DNA of 64,000 nucleotides from Sulfitobacter sp. F26204 (GCF_026410305.1 NZ_JAPMLQ010000002.1:806001-870000), one strand, 5' to 3'; shown: positions 28,911 through 38,724, numbered from the stretch's first letter. The notes: a model not told the origin generated them from the sequence alone. Translations and numbers: made by a program.

Positions 28911-29923
28911 GTTTCCTGTGACACGGCTGCGACGCGCGTGATCTTGTCACGTGCCGCGCCGGAATCGATGCTTGTACGCGCCATTTCCACACCTGTTTTC
29001 AAATCAGAGGCCGCATCCGCAACCATCAGTGCTGCGGCAGCGTTCAACAGAACCGCATCGCGGTAAGCAGAGGGGGCTCCATCCAGCAGCGCTTTGAAAT
29101 CGCGGGCATTTTCTTCGGGTGTACCGCCGAGGATCGCCTCGAAATCATGCACGGGAAGACCCGCGTCTTCAGGGTGAACTTCAAAGTCTGTGATTTCCCC
29201 ATCGGCAAGGCCCGAAACCCAGCTGACACCGGTTATCGTCAGTTCGTCTGTACCGTCCGACCCATGCACCAACCAGGCTTTTTCCGACCCTAACGCAAGA
29301 AGTGTTTCCGCCATTGGCCGGATCAGGTCGCGCCGATAAGCCCCGGTCAGTTGACGTTTGACAGAGGCCGGGTTGGTCAAAGGTCCGAGAATGTTAAAGA
29401 TTGTGCGTGTGCCCAACTCGGAACGCGTTGGCATGACATGTGCAATGGCGGGATGATGCATGGGGGCCATCATGAAACCGATGCCCACCTCTGCCAGTTC
29501 GCGTTCGACCACTTTCGGCCCGACCATGACGTTCAACCCCATCTGGGTCAGCGCATCCGCAGCACCTGATTTGGACGACAGGTTGCGGTTGCCATGTTTG
29601 GCCACGACAACACCGGCACCTGCCACGACGAAAGCGGTAGCTGTCGAGATGTTCAGCGTGCCTTTGCCGTCCCCGCCGGTGCCGACGATGTCGATTGCGC
29701 CTTCGGGTGCTTTCACCGCATTGCACTTGGCGCGCATCACACTGGCGGCGGCGGCGTATTCATCGACGGTTTCGCCACGGGTGCGCAAGGCCATCAGAAA
29801 CCCGCCGATCTGCGAAGGCGTGGCTTCGCCGTCAAAAAGGATTTCAAAGGCTTCGGCTGCTTGAACGCGAGTCAACGGGCCGTTGGCTGCAGCGTCAATC
29901 AGCGGTTTCAGGGAGTCACTCAT
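28907..29923 (-). CDS. trpD: Anthranilate phosphoribosyltransferase
   Basis: 338 residues. It joins anthranilate to PRPP. The PRPP loop [21 protein letters not shown] spans about residues 79-99, and [17 protein letters not shown] near 108 is the anthranilate-side motif. The separate TrpG gene lies just upstream with a four-base overlap, so TrpD is not fused to TrpG as in enteric bacteria. Confidence 0.97.
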   Translation of the reverse strand: MSDSLKPLIDAAANGPLTRVQAAEAFEILFDGEATPSQIGGFLMALRTRGETVDEYAAAASVMRAKCNAVKAPEGAIDIVGTGGDGKGTLNISTATAFVVAGAGVVVAKHGNRNLSSKSGAADALTQMGLNVMVGPKVVERELAEVGIGFMMAPMHHPAIAHVMPTRSELGTRTIFNILGPLTNPASVKRQLTGAYRRDLIRPMAETLLALGSEKAWLVHGSDGTDELTITGVSWVSGLADGEITDFEVHPEDAGLPVHDFEAILGGTPEENARDFKALLDGAPSAYRDAVLLNAAAALMVADAASDLKTGVEMARTSIDSGAARDKITRVAAVSQET

Positions 29924-30501
29924 GCGGGCACCTGCATTTCATTAAGGAAGTTTTGCAACAGGGCATGCCCGTGTTCGGAGCGGATCGATTCGGGATGAAA
30001 CTGCACCCCATGCAGCGGCAATTCACGGTGTTGCAGGCCCATGATCGTTCCGTCATCGAGGCTGGCGGTGATTTTCAGGCAATCGGGCAAGGTATCGGGA
30101 TCGACAACCAACGAATGATAGCGGGTGGCCTCAAACGGGCTTGGCAGCCCCGCAAAAAGGCCCATGCCGTCGTGGTTCATCCGGCCCATCTTGCCGTGCA
30201 CGATGTCGGCGGCCCGAACCACCTTGCCACCAAAGGCCTGACCCAGGGTCTGATGGCCCAGACAAACACCCAACAATGGCAGGCCTGCTTCTGCGGCGGC
30301 AAGTGTCAGATCCAGACATATGCCGGCCTGGTCCGGGTCACAGGGACCGGGAGACAACAAGATTCCGGCAGGGCGCAATTCAAGTGCATCGGCAACACTC
30401 AGCTTATCATTGCGATGCACCTGCACATCCGCGCCAAGAGAGCCCAGATAATGTACAAGGTTGTAGGTAAAGCTGTCGTAGTTATCGATTAGCAGCAACA
30501 A
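29920..30501 (-). CDS. trpG: Anthranilate synthase component II (glutamine amidotransferase)
   Basis: 193 residues. It supplies ammonia from glutamine to Trp[18 protein letters not shown] near residues 77-93 has the catalytic Cys, and [14 protein letters not shown] near 167-180 has the His and Glu. The start must be the TTG at 30501, because an in-frame stop lies two codons upstream; the family begins exactly at [13 protein letters not shown]. There is no clear ribosome site; a nine-codon ORF (30489-30518) ends inside the first four trpG codons and might couple initiation. It heads the trp/mo operon, and trpE is encoded 3 kb away. Confidence 0.95.
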   Translation of the reverse strand: MLLLIDNYDSFTYNLVHYLGSLGADVQVHRNDKLSVADALELRPAGILLSPGPCDPDQAGICLDLTLAAAEAGLPLLGVCLGHQTLGQAFGGKVVRAADIVHGKMGRMNHDGMGLFAGLPSPFEATRYHSLVVDPDTLPDCLKITASLDDGTIMGLQHRELPLHGVQFHPESIRSEHGHALLQNFLNEMQVPA

Positions 30502-30518
30502 TGGTCAAAACTTTGCAT
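30489..30518 (-). other. Possible upstream ORF overlapping the trpG start
   Basis: ATG at 30518, nine codons reading [12 protein letters not shown] overlapping trpG codon 4 in another frame. No ribosome site precedes it: the bases before the ATG (CTCCTTAG) resemble anti-Shine-Dalgarno. It contains no Trp codon, so it is not a classical attenuator leader. Its only support is its position over a TTG start that lacks its own site. Confidence 0.2.
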
Positions 30519-30685
30519 CTAAGGAGGCCCGAAAGGCTGGAGACAAGCCCGTAGGCCAGCGTATATATACAGGTGCATAGATGTTCAGGCTTGCCTCGCG
30601 CCGTCAAGAGCGCGATCAGGCTAAATCGGACAGGCCAGCCCATCGCAGGTGGTGACGGGCTGGCATAGTGAGCAGGAGAAGATAG

Positions 30686-32347
30686 ATGGCAGTTGGACTT
30701 CGCAGTGGGGGATTTCTCGGTGGTGCGTTGCTGGGTGGGGCGCTGAGCCTTGGTGCCGGTAGCGTGTTGTCGGTTATGGTGCCCCTTGCACCGGTCCAGG
30801 CACCTGAAGTCAGCGACATCGCCCCAAGTAGCGCCGATGCGCCGGGAGTCGATGCGGCGGCACCGTTGACAAAAGTCACAGAAACGGCGCCTCAACCTGT
30901 AGAAAACTCGGCACCTGTGACAGCGCCGGATCAGGATACGCTCGATGATCTGGAAGAAACGACAACAGCAATTGCACCAGCTCCGGTGACGGACGATGTT
31001 GCGGGGCTGGAGGCACCCGAGGATCTGCCGCATTCGGGAAGCGTGGTTCTGAGCGAAGAAGACCCGGTGTTTCCCAACCCGCAAGCCCTTGCCCCGATGC
31101 TGCCGCAAGATCTTGAATCAGTTGAAATCGATACCGCCCCTGCGGATCCGCCACAGCCACCGGTTACTGAAGCTACTTCACCAGAGCGTGACGCAGGTGA
31201 AGCCGCAGATACAGACGTCGCCGTGATCGAAGATGGGGCCACGCCATCGGAGGATGGCATGGATGCCGCCGCACCGCTGCCCGATGCGGATGCCCCGGAA
31301 GTGGCACAAAGACAAGAGGACGGGGACGCGCAACAACCAGTGCAAACCGAAGGGCCGGATCAGATCGAACAGCCGGAGCAGACGGAACAGGCCGGGCTTG
31401 AGCCGGTCGAGCCACCGGCAAATGTCCCGCCAGCAAAACCGGAAACGACCGTTCCCGACGATAAGCCAGAAGGGGCACCAAAGGTTGCAATGCTGGGCAC
31501 ATCGGCGCGGCCGCAAATTGGCACACCTGCCATTTCCCTTACCGACCGCAGCAATGGTGTTACAGTGAATCGGTTGGGCAACAGCGGCGGAAGCGGTAGT
31601 GACGCAGATCCCGTAACCGTGATCTCGCAGGACGGGTCGACCTCGGCAGGGGGCGATCAACCTCCCTTGAGTCGATTTGCCCAACCTTTTGCCAATACCG
31701 ACAACAAGCCGTTGATGAGCATTGTCCTGATTGACGACGGCAGTAATCCCACCTCAGGTGCTCCGGGCATTGCGGCGCTGCGCAGTTTTCCCTACACGCT
31801 CAGTTTTGCGGTAGACAGCGCATTGCCGGATGCTGTCGAGCGTATGGCGCTTTATCGCAAGGAAGGCTTTGAGGTCCTGGCATTGGTCAACCTGCCGCAG
31901 GGGGCGCAGGCCACAGACGTTGAAACAACGCTGGGCGCGACGCTGGCGCAGATGAACGAAGTTGTCGGGCTGTTGGAAGGCACCGAAATCGGGCTGCAAT
32001 CATCGCGAGAGGTGTCCGATCAGGTAACTGCAATTCTTGCTCAGACGGGTCATGGTCTGGTGACGATGGACAAAGGATTGAATACCATGCCCAAACTCGC
32101 CCGCAAGGAAGGCGTCCCTGCCGATCCGGTCTTTCGTGACTTTGACAGCAAAGGTCAGACCGCAACAGTCATCCGCCGTTTCCTGGATCAAGCGGCGTTC
32201 AAAGCGGGTCAGGAGGGGGCCGTGATCATGCTGGGTCGCGTGCGGCCGGATACGATTTCGGCCCTGTTGCTGTGGGGGCTGCAAGACCGTGCAGGGCAGG
32301 TTGCCCTGGCACCGATTTCGGCCCTGTTACTGCGTGGGGACAGTTGA
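30686..32347 (+). CDS. Divergent polysaccharide deacetylase-family protein
   Basis: 553 residues with AGGAG about 7 bases before the ATG. An N-terminal hydrophobic segment (GGFLGGALLGGALSLGAGSVLSV, about 8-30) anchors or exports it. Residues 30-330 are a low-complexity linker rich in Pro, Ala, Glu and Asp. The C-terminal 220 residues start MSIVLIDDGSNPTSGAPGIAALRSFPY and match the divergent polysaccharide deacetylase (YibQ, DUF610) fold, with the first Asp pair in IDDGS and later EIGLQSS and VTMDKGLNT segments. The family acts in the envelope, but its activity is not well defined. The gene points against the trpG and aspartoacylase genes, so it splits the trp genes. Confidence 0.85.
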   Translation: MAVGLRSGGFLGGALLGGALSLGAGSVLSVMVPLAPVQAPEVSDIAPSSADAPGVDAAAPLTKVTETAPQPVENSAPVTAPDQDTLDDLEETTTAIAPAPVTDDVAGLEAPEDLPHSGSVVLSEEDPVFPNPQALAPMLPQDLESVEIDTAPADPPQPPVTEATSPERDAGEAADTDVAVIEDGATPSEDGMDAAAPLPDADAPEVAQRQEDGDAQQPVQTEGPDQIEQPEQTEQAGLEPVEPPANVPPAKPETTVPDDKPEGAPKVAMLGTSARPQIGTPAISLTDRSNGVTVNRLGNSGGSGSDADPVTVISQDGSTSAGGDQPPLSRFAQPFANTDNKPLMSIVLIDDGSNPTSGAPGIAALRSFPYTLSFAVDSALPDAVERMALYRKEGFEVLALVNLPQGAQATDVETTLGATLAQMNEVVGLLEGTEIGLQSSREVSDQVTAILAQTGHGLVTMDKGLNTMPKLARKEGVPADPVFRDFDSKGQTATVIRRFLDQAAFKAGQEGAVIMLGRVRPDTISALLLWGLQDRAGQVALAPISALLLRGDS

Positions 32348-32429
32348 CACAGCGCGTTTTCAATTCAGACGAGAGTAACGAATTCTTTGGAGATGCCTGA
32401 CCGATGATCGTGCGATTGCCGGCCGTCCC

Positions 32430-33470
32430 TCAGATGATTTCGTCTTCGTCAAACAACGGGTCCGTTTCGAGCTGGGTCGACAGATCATCTACCGTGTCCT
32501 CGGAAACTTTCGGGCTAAGCTGGGCCAGATGAAACACCGCGTCGCCCTCATTCACCACGGGCAGGATCGCGCGGCCGATCAGGATGCCGGGATACGGTGC
32601 AATCAAATCGGTTTCAACATCGCCAAAGGGGTCTGAAACAGTTGCGAGAACGTCGCCGGCGGCAACGGTTTCGCCTTCTGCACGGAAGGTACGCAACAAG
32701 CCGCCCGCTGGCGCGCGCAACCAAGTGGAGGCATTGCAAATGTAAGGCGCAACCTTGGGTTTGGCGATGCCTTTGGCAGGCAGCATGTTTTGCGCCCGCA
32801 TGACGCGCAGGATGCCTGCGACGCCGGCTCGTACCGCCATTTCGTCGAACCGCAAACCCTCTCCTGCTTCATAGAGCAGGATCGGCGTGTCATGTTTGGC
32901 GGCAACGGCGCGCAAGGAGCCGTCGCGCAACGGCGAGGTCAACACCACAGGGGCACCGAAATCAATCGCCATCTGGCGTGTGAAACTGTCCTTGGGCGAA
33001 ATGCGCACCTGAGGCAGGTTGGTGCGGTGGATCGCGGCAGAATGCAAGTCGATGCCGAAATCACAGCGTTTCACGATGTCATTGAGAAAGATATGCGCAA
33101 GGCGTGACCCCAATGAGCCAGAAGGATGCCCTGGAAAACAACGATTCAGGTCGCGACGGTCCGGCAGGTAGCGCGAACGCGATAGGAAACCGTAGGAGTT
33201 TACAACCGGCACGGCCAGCAGGCTTCCCCGCAAAGAGGCGAGTTGCGGGGCGCGCAGCAATCGACGCACGATTTCGACTCCGATCACCTCGTCGCCATGA
33301 ACCGCGGCGGTTACACACATGGTTGGGCCTGCGCGCTTTCCATGGTGGATCTGCACATTCAGCCCGATGGGCGTATGGTCGGGCAGGGTTGATACGGGCA
33401 GGGTCACGGTTTGCGATGAACCGGCGGGGATCTGAACGCCTGCAATGTCAAAGGGCGCTTGCTGAGGCAT
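32430..33470 (-). CDS. Succinylglutamate desuccinylase/aspartoacylase family protein
   Basis: 346 residues, zinc carboxypeptidase-like fold. VTAAVHGDEVIGVEIVRRLL near residues 54-73 supplies the His and Glu ligands, FGIDLHSAAIHRTNLP near 136-151 the second His, and YEAGEG near 200 the catalytic Glu region. A C-terminal beta-barrel domain follows (AGDVLATVSDPFGDVETDLIAP). The substrate is an N-acyl amino acid or similar amide and cannot be named. Its ATG overlaps the trpE stop (TGATG), so it is translated after trpE. Confidence 0.88.
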   Translation of the reverse strand: MPQQAPFDIAGVQIPAGSSQTVTLPVSTLPDHTPIGLNVQIHHGKRAGPTMCVTAAVHGDEVIGVEIVRRLLRAPQLASLRGSLLAVPVVNSYGFLSRSRYLPDRRDLNRCFPGHPSGSLGSRLAHIFLNDIVKRCDFGIDLHSAAIHRTNLPQVRISPKDSFTRQMAIDFGAPVVLTSPLRDGSLRAVAAKHDTPILLYEAGEGLRFDEMAVRAGVAGILRVMRAQNMLPAKGIAKPKVAPYICNASTWLRAPAGGLLRTFRAEGETVAAGDVLATVSDPFGDVETDLIAPYPGILIGRAILPVVNEGDAVFHLAQLSPKVSEDTVDDLSTQLETDPLFDEDEII

Positions 33471-34981
33471 CAGTTACGTCCCGATCCGTCAAAGCGTGCG
33501 GCATCTGCCGCAGCACGACGGATGGCACCGGATTTATGGATGGTTTCCATGAACTCTGCCTCGGCGTCACTGTCATAGACAACTCCACCACCCGCCTGGA
33601 TATACAGGGTTTCATCCTTGATTACGGCTGTGCGCAGGGCGATGCACATGTCCATGTCGCCGCCGGCGCTGAAGTATCCGACGCCTCCGCCATAGACACC
33701 GCGTTTTTCCGGTTCAAGTTCGTCGATGATTTCCATGGCACGTACCTTGGGGGCTCCGGATACCGTACCTGCGGGCATGCCTGCGAAAAACGCATCCAGC
33801 GCGTCGCAGCCCTCTTTCAATTCGCCGACCACGTTGGAAACGATATGCATGACGTGGGAATAGCGTTCGACGATGAATTCTTCGGTAGGGCGAACGGTCC
33901 CTATTTTTGCAACGCGACCGACGTCGTTGCGCCCCAGATCCAGCAGCATCAGATGTTCAGCCAATTCCTTTTCGTCGGCAAGAAGATCTGCTTCCAGGGC
34001 GCGGTCCTCTTCCGGTGTTGCCCCGCGGGGGCGGGTGCCTGCGATGGGGCGAATCGTGACTTCCTTGCCGAAGACCCGAACCAGGATTTCGGGGCTGGCC
34101 CCCACCACATGAAACCCGCCGAAATTGAAATAGAACATGAAGGGTGAAGGGTTGGTGCGACGCAAGGAACGATACAAGGAAAGCGGCGGGCGCGGAAACG
34201 CCTGCGCCCAGCGTTGGCTGGGAACCACCTGGAAGATGTCACCGGCCACGATGTAGTCGCGGGCCTTTTCCACGGCGGACTTATAGCCTTCGCGGGTGAA
34301 ATTGCTGACCGGTTCCGCAGCCTCGGCCGCATCGCCAAGATCACGGCTGGTTCCCGGCATCGCGCGTTCCAGATCGCGCACCGCGTCCATCACGCGTTCA
34401 GCGGCCTGAGCATAGGCCGCACGCGCCGATTGACCGTCCGAAACCCATGCGGGTGATACGATGGTGACTTCCCCCTTGACGCCATCGAGCACGGCGATCA
34501 CCGAAGGCCGCAGCATCACGGCATCCGGCAGGTCCAGCGGATCAGGGTTCACATCGGGCAGGTGTTCCACCAGCCGGATCATGTCATAGCCGAGATAGCC
34601 AAACAGGCCAGCAGCGGCTTGAGGCAGGTCGTCTGGCAGGTCGATCCTTGATTCCGCAATCAGGGCGCGCAGCACATCCAGGGGATTGCCCGCGACTTGT
34701 TCAAAGGCATCTGCATCGTAGCGGGCGGCGCGGTTGATGGCGGATGTATCGCCGCGGCAGCGCCAGATCAGATCGGGTTTCATGCCGATAATGGAATAGC
34801 GTCCGCGCACTTCGCCCCCGGTGACGGATTCCAGCACAAAGGCATTTTCCGCCGCATCCGTCAGCTTGATCATCAGAGAGACCGGCGTGTCGAGGTCTGC
34901 CGCAAGACGGGTATAAACGACCTGGTTGCGACCGGCTTTATGGCCGGCTTCGAAGCTGTCGAAACTGGGGGTCAAGGCCAT
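33470..34981 (-). CDS. trpE: Anthranilate synthase component I
   Basis: 503 residues. It makes anthranilate from chorismate with ammonia from TrpG. The N-terminal feedback region (TDAAENAFVLESVTGGEVRGRYSIIG, about 40-65) contains the LLES-like tryptophan-binding element as VLES. Catalytic blocks are IRPIAGTRPRGATPEED near 320, EHLMLLDLGRNDVGRV near 350 and the C-terminal GGGVVYDSDAEAEF near 470. It is 10 bases after ppiD on the same strand and overlaps the following aspartoacylase-family gene. No leader peptide or attenuator is seen before it. Confidence 0.97.
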   Translation of the reverse strand: MALTPSFDSFEAGHKAGRNQVVYTRLAADLDTPVSLMIKLTDAAENAFVLESVTGGEVRGRYSIIGMKPDLIWRCRGDTSAINRAARYDADAFEQVAGNPLDVLRALIAESRIDLPDDLPQAAAGLFGYLGYDMIRLVEHLPDVNPDPLDLPDAVMLRPSVIAVLDGVKGEVTIVSPAWVSDGQSARAAYAQAAERVMDAVRDLERAMPGTSRDLGDAAEAAEPVSNFTREGYKSAVEKARDYIVAGDIFQVVPSQRWAQAFPRPPLSLYRSLRRTNPSPFMFYFNFGGFHVVGASPEILVRVFGKEVTIRPIAGTRPRGATPEEDRALEADLLADEKELAEHLMLLDLGRNDVGRVAKIGTVRPTEEFIVERYSHVMHIVSNVVGELKEGCDALDAFFAGMPAGTVSGAPKVRAMEIIDELEPEKRGVYGGGVGYFSAGGDMDMCIALRTAVIKDETLYIQAGGGVVYDSDAEAEFMETIHKSGAIRRAAADAARFDGSGRN

Positions 34982-34991
34982 TTTCCGCGCC

Positions 34992-36833
34992 CTAGGGGAA
35001 GTTCACATGGACAGCTTGCAAAGCACGCTGATCCACCTGAGGTCTGGCCCGTCGCACCACGTCGTCCGCATAGATGTTGAACAGATCCTGGGCCAGAGCC
35101 TGATCCATCTGCGTGCTGAGTTGGCTCAGCAAGGCGACGTTATTGTCTTCGTCAGAGGCGGGGGTGATCGCGTCCAGGCGCACGATCACAACACTGTTTT
35201 CGTTCGGTAGAACGGCCAGATCTCCAACCGCCATTGCAAAGACTTCAGACATGAAATCCTTTGGTGTGCCTTCGATAAAGGCGTTTCGTGTCTGATCGGT
35301 CTCGACAAAGGCATCAAGGCCGGCTGCCTCGAATGCCACCGGGCCGTTCAACGTGCCAACCAAGGCTTCGGCCTGGGCCGTCAAGGCGGATACGGTCTGC
35401 TCCGCCTCCCATGCTGCGCGAATGTCGTCGGTGGCGTCCTCAAAGGCTTTGGCGCGTTCCGGCTGTTGGTCGTCCAGACGCATGGCAAAAATGCTGCCGT
35501 CGTCCAGTTGCGTAATCTTGGGGAAATCGCTGGATTGCAATGTTGCCGCCGCTTCGCGGAAACCCGCATAGGCCGCGATGCCTTCACTCGCTTCGCCATG
35601 CCAGGCAATGGTGCCGAGCTGCATCTGAGTCTCGTTGCTCAATTGCTCCAGCGTCGCGCCGCCTGCCAGTTGATCGTCAATATCCTGCGCGAGAACTTCG
35701 ACGGCACGCACCGCCCGTTCGATTGCCTGTTCCTGCTGCAGTTCTTCGCGGGCTTCCTCGAAACTGGTGGAATGGGCAGGCAGGATCGCGTTGACCCGGA
35801 ACAGGGCAGGGCCAAGCGGGCTGGGTTCCGGTCCGACGATGTCCCCTACTTCGGCTGCAAAGACGGCTTCGCCGGCGGCATCAAGCTCAAGCCGGCTGAC
35901 ATCCCCAAGGTCAATATCGGCCAGTGTCAGACCGCGTTCTTCGACCAGATTGCGAAATTTTGTGCCTCCCACTTCAAGCGCGGCTGCGGCCTGGTCTGCG
36001 GCTTCCTGGTCGGAAAAGACAAGGCGTTCGACCAGGCGTCGTTCGGGCTGGTTGTAGATATTGGCGCGGGCCTCATATTCTGCCCTCAGTTCCTCTTCGG
36101 GCACCTCGACCTCATCGGTCAACTGGTCGGGAGTCAGCAGAATATAAGTAATGAACTTGGTGTCTGGCAGCATGAATTGTTCTGTGTGTTCATCATAATA
36201 GCTGCGGAGTTGTTCCGGAGTTGGTGTTGCCAATTCAGTTGACAGACTGTCACCGTCAAGCAGGCTCCATGTGAAATTGCGCTGTTCGCCGACGTAATTC
36301 ACCAGTGTTTCGGCATAGACCGGATTCATGCGGACACCGCCCAGGACCGCCCCTTGCAGCAATGTGCGTGCGGCTTCTTCGCGCAGGGAAGTTTCAAATT
36401 CCGCTTCGGTCACACCGCCCTGTTGCAGTGCAAAGCGATAACCTTCACGGTCGAATTCCCCGTTTACACCCTGGAAAGAAGAGATTTGCAGGATTTCGTC
36501 ACGCAGGGATTCATCGCCAATGGACAAACCGAGTTCGCTATTCTCGTGATCCAATGCGCGGTTGCGCACCAGCCGTTGCAGGACAGCGCGATCAAGGCCG
36601 ATGGCCTGAGCCTGAGCAAACGGCAGCGGCTGCCCGGTCTGGCGGGTGATTGCCTGAATCTCGTTTTGCAACTGGCGGGCATAGGCATCGACGGGAATGG
36701 ATTTACTGCCGACAGTACCGATCGAGCGGATATTGCCGCTGAGGTTGGCTGCGCCGAAGCCGCCAAGGCCGATGAAAAGCAGACCCATCAGGCCCCACAT
36801 TGCGATTTTGCCAATGCCGCTGCGTTTTGCCAT
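34992..36833 (-). CDS. ppiD: PpiD-like periplasmic folding factor (SurA_N and parvulin domains)
   Basis: 613 residues. A short basic N-terminus and one membrane helix (IGKIAMWGLMGLLFIGLGGFGAANL, about 7-31) anchor a large periplasmic part. Residues 30-180 are the SurA_N-like chaperone region (VDAYARQLQNEIQAITRQ, DREGYRFALQQGGVTEAEF). Residues 220-360 fit a degenerate parvulin domain (RRLVERLVFSDQEAADQAA), followed by a second helical region. PpiD-type proteins help outer-membrane and secreted proteins leave the Sec channel. Its position before trpE, with a 10-base gap, is common in Rhodobacteraceae. Confidence 0.92.
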   Translation of the reverse strand: MAKRSGIGKIAMWGLMGLLFIGLGGFGAANLSGNIRSIGTVGSKSIPVDAYARQLQNEIQAITRQTGQPLPFAQAQAIGLDRAVLQRLVRNRALDHENSELGLSIGDESLRDEILQISSFQGVNGEFDREGYRFALQQGGVTEAEFETSLREEAARTLLQGAVLGGVRMNPVYAETLVNYVGEQRNFTWSLLDGDSLSTELATPTPEQLRSYYDEHTEQFMLPDTKFITYILLTPDQLTDEVEVPEEELRAEYEARANIYNQPERRLVERLVFSDQEAADQAAAALEVGGTKFRNLVEERGLTLADIDLGDVSRLELDAAGEAVFAAEVGDIVGPEPSPLGPALFRVNAILPAHSTSFEEAREELQQEQAIERAVRAVEVLAQDIDDQLAGGATLEQLSNETQMQLGTIAWHGEASEGIAAYAGFREAAATLQSSDFPKITQLDDGSIFAMRLDDQQPERAKAFEDATDDIRAAWEAEQTVSALTAQAEALVGTLNGPVAFEAAGLDAFVETDQTRNAFIEGTPKDFMSEVFAMAVGDLAVLPNENSVVIVRLDAITPASDEDNNVALLSQLSTQMDQALAQDLFNIYADDVVRRARPQVDQRALQAVHVNFP

Positions 36834-36939
36834 GTCAAATATTCCTTATGTGCGGCGCGGGGGGCGCCCCGAATTCCCTGCTTGAATGGGATGTCTAAGC
36901 GGTGCAGCGAGGCGGGGCAAGGGGCGTTGGGCCCCTGCG

Positions 36940-38118
36940 TCAGGGCAGGGTGACTCTCTCAAGGCGGTCAAAAAGCGTGGCAATTCCGGCAGTGTCCAGA
37001 TTGGCAAAGGCGATGCGCAGTTGGCGGGCACCGGCGCTCTCTGTTTCAGGATGGAACATCATGCCGGGAAGACAGAGAATGCCCGCCTGTTTAACAAGGG
37101 TCTGCGCGAGTTCAGTGGAATTGAGTGCGAAGGGGTGGTGCAGATAGGCGAAATAGCCACCCAGCCCCAGCAGCTGCCAGCCCTTGGCCTCGAGCCTGGG
37201 CATATTTTCCGCGATGGCAGCGCGACGTGCAAGGATTTCGGCACGTTCCCCGGCCAGCCATTGTGTCAGGTTCCGCATGCCCCAAAGCGCGGCGTGCTGG
37301 CCCAACTGACCGGGGCAGATGGCCACCGTATCAAGAAATTTTTCGACTTCTGCCAGGCGCGTTTCGCTGGCGATCAATGCGCCAACGCGGTGGCCGGTAA
37401 GACGATATGCCTTGGAAAAGGAATAGAGGTGGATCAGGGTGTCATGCCAGGCCGGATCCTGGAACAGCGCGTGTGGCGGGCCCGAACGGCTGTCGAAATC
37501 GCGGTAGGTTTCATCGACAATCAGCGCGATCCCATGAGCGCGGGCAAGAGTGAAAAAGGCCTGCATCAGATCGGCGGGGTATTCCACGCCGGCAGGGTTG
37601 TTCGGCGTGACCAGCGCGATGGCCCGTGTTCTGGCGGTGATCAGAGTCGCCGCATGATCAGGGTCGGGCAGAAGTGCGGGACCGGTGGGCAGCGGGACGC
37701 TTTTTACACCGGACATATCGAGCCACATTTTATGGTTGAAATACCATGGAGTTGGCAGAATCACTTCGTCACCATCGGTGCAAAGCATCGCGATGGCAGC
37801 GGCAAAGGCCTGATTGCAGCCGGAGGTAATGCAAGTTTGGGCGGGACTGATGTTGCCCGCATAGTGGCTGGCGGTTTGCTGGCTGAGTTCAAGGCGCAAT
37901 TCGGGAAGCCCGAGGACAGGACCGTAAAGATGAGCATCGTCGTTGTTCAATGCGGCATCGGCCATGGCTTGGCGCAGGGCCTGGGGGGGCGGATCGACCG
38001 GTGCGGCCTGGGAGACATTTATCAAGGGGCGATCCGCCGGATGGGTGACGCCATCGAGCCAGCGGCGGGCTTCCATCACGGGGGGCGCAAATGTGGCAGC
38101 GGTGCGAGATAAAATCAT
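36940..38118 (-). CDS. Class I/II PLP-dependent aminotransferase
   Basis: 392 residues from the ATG at 38118 (MILSRTAATFAPPVMEA); an upstream in-frame start at 38163 has no similarity. The fold-type I motifs are clear: TPNNPAGVEYP near 170-180, the PLP-ring Asp in LIVDETYRDFD near 200 and the Schiff-base lysine in YSFSKAYRLTGHRVGAL near 235. The substrate is not evident; the group includes aspartate, aromatic and arginine-pyruvate type enzymes. It follows gpt on the same strand, and a copy of the dispersed repeat lead lies just before its start. Confidence 0.88.
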   Translation of the reverse strand: MILSRTAATFAPPVMEARRWLDGVTHPADRPLINVSQAAPVDPPPQALRQAMADAALNNDDAHLYGPVLGLPELRLELSQQTASHYAGNISPAQTCITSGCNQAFAAAIAMLCTDGDEVILPTPWYFNHKMWLDMSGVKSVPLPTGPALLPDPDHAATLITARTRAIALVTPNNPAGVEYPADLMQAFFTLARAHGIALIVDETYRDFDSRSGPPHALFQDPAWHDTLIHLYSFSKAYRLTGHRVGALIASETRLAEVEKFLDTVAICPGQLGQHAALWGMRNLTQWLAGERAEILARRAAIAENMPRLEAKGWQLLGLGGYFAYLHHPFALNSTELAQTLVKQAGILCLPGMMFHPETESAGARQLRIAFANLDTAGIATLFDRLERVTLP

Positions 38119-38147
38119 GGGGGCGGTTCCGGTTGCGAGCGGTGGAT

Positions 38148-38167
38148 CGGTATATAAGGCCAAAAAG
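38148..38167 (-). repeat. Dispersed repeat lead, copy C (no hairpin)
   Basis: On the minus strand the bases CTTTTTGGCCTTATATACCG match the lead of the repeats at 3600 and 46315 at 17 of 20 positions. The hairpin half is missing. It lies in the 84-base gap between gpt and the aminotransferase. Confidence 0.5.
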
Positions 38168-38202
38168 AGGGGAAAGGGACCTGCGCCACCCCGGTGCGGT
38201 GG

Positions 38203-38724
38203 TCAGTCGGTGCCGCGGTAGGGTTCGACGTATTGCAAAGCCATGTCCCATGGAAAGAAAATCCAGGTGTCCTGACTTACTCCAGTGATAAAGGTATCCA
38301 CTTGTGGTTCGCCTTCGGGTTTGGCGTAGACCGTGGCGAAATGCGCATTGGGATAGAGCGCGCGGACAAGTTCCAGGGTCTTGCCGCTGTCGACAAGATC
38401 ATCGACGATCAGGATCCCGGTGCCGTCGGCCATCATTTCAGGGTCCGGAGATTTCAGTACCTTGGCATCGCGCCGCTCATCCGCCTTGCCGCCGCCGGCA
38501 TGGTAGGACACGACGGAGATCGTATCGACCGTGCGGATGTCCAGTTCGCGTGCGACAATCATCGCAGGGGCCATACCGCCCCGGGTAATCGCGACGACCG
38601 CGCGCCAAGCGCCATCATCGGGGCCTTTCCCGTCCAAGCGCCAGGCCAGTGCACGGCTGTCGCGGTGGATCTGGTCCCATGAGATGTGAAACCCTTTTTC
38701 GTGAGGCAGGCGCGTGTCGGTCAT
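38203..38724 (-). CDS. gpt: Xanthine phosphoribosyltransferase
   Basis: 173 residues from the ATG at 38724 ([20 protein letters not shown]). The PRPP-binding loop is [20 protein letters not shown] near residues 103-122, and the hood segment WIFFPWD near 157 holds the purine base, as in Gpt. It salvages xanthine and guanine to nucleotides. Length and the N-terminal WDQIHRD helix match the enterobacterial Gpt type. A longer reading from 38796 is not conserved. Confidence 0.94.
   Translation of the reverse strand: MTDTRLPHEKGFHISWDQIHRDSRALAWRLDGKGPDDGAWRAVVAITRGGMAPAMIVARELDIRTVDTISVVSYHAGGGKADERRDAKVLKSPDPEMMADGTGILIVDDLVDSGKTLELVRALYPNAHFATVYAKPEGEPQVDTFITGVSQDTWIFFPWDMALQYVEPYRGTD

Noticed and set aside
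30502..30685. Tryptophan attenuator before trpG
   Set aside because: No leader peptide with clustered Trp codons and no terminator/antiterminator pair with a T run could be found.
36886..38112. Plus-strand frame of 408 codons over the aminotransferase
   Set aside because: Antisense shadow of a recognised PLP enzyme; no ribosome site or family similarity.
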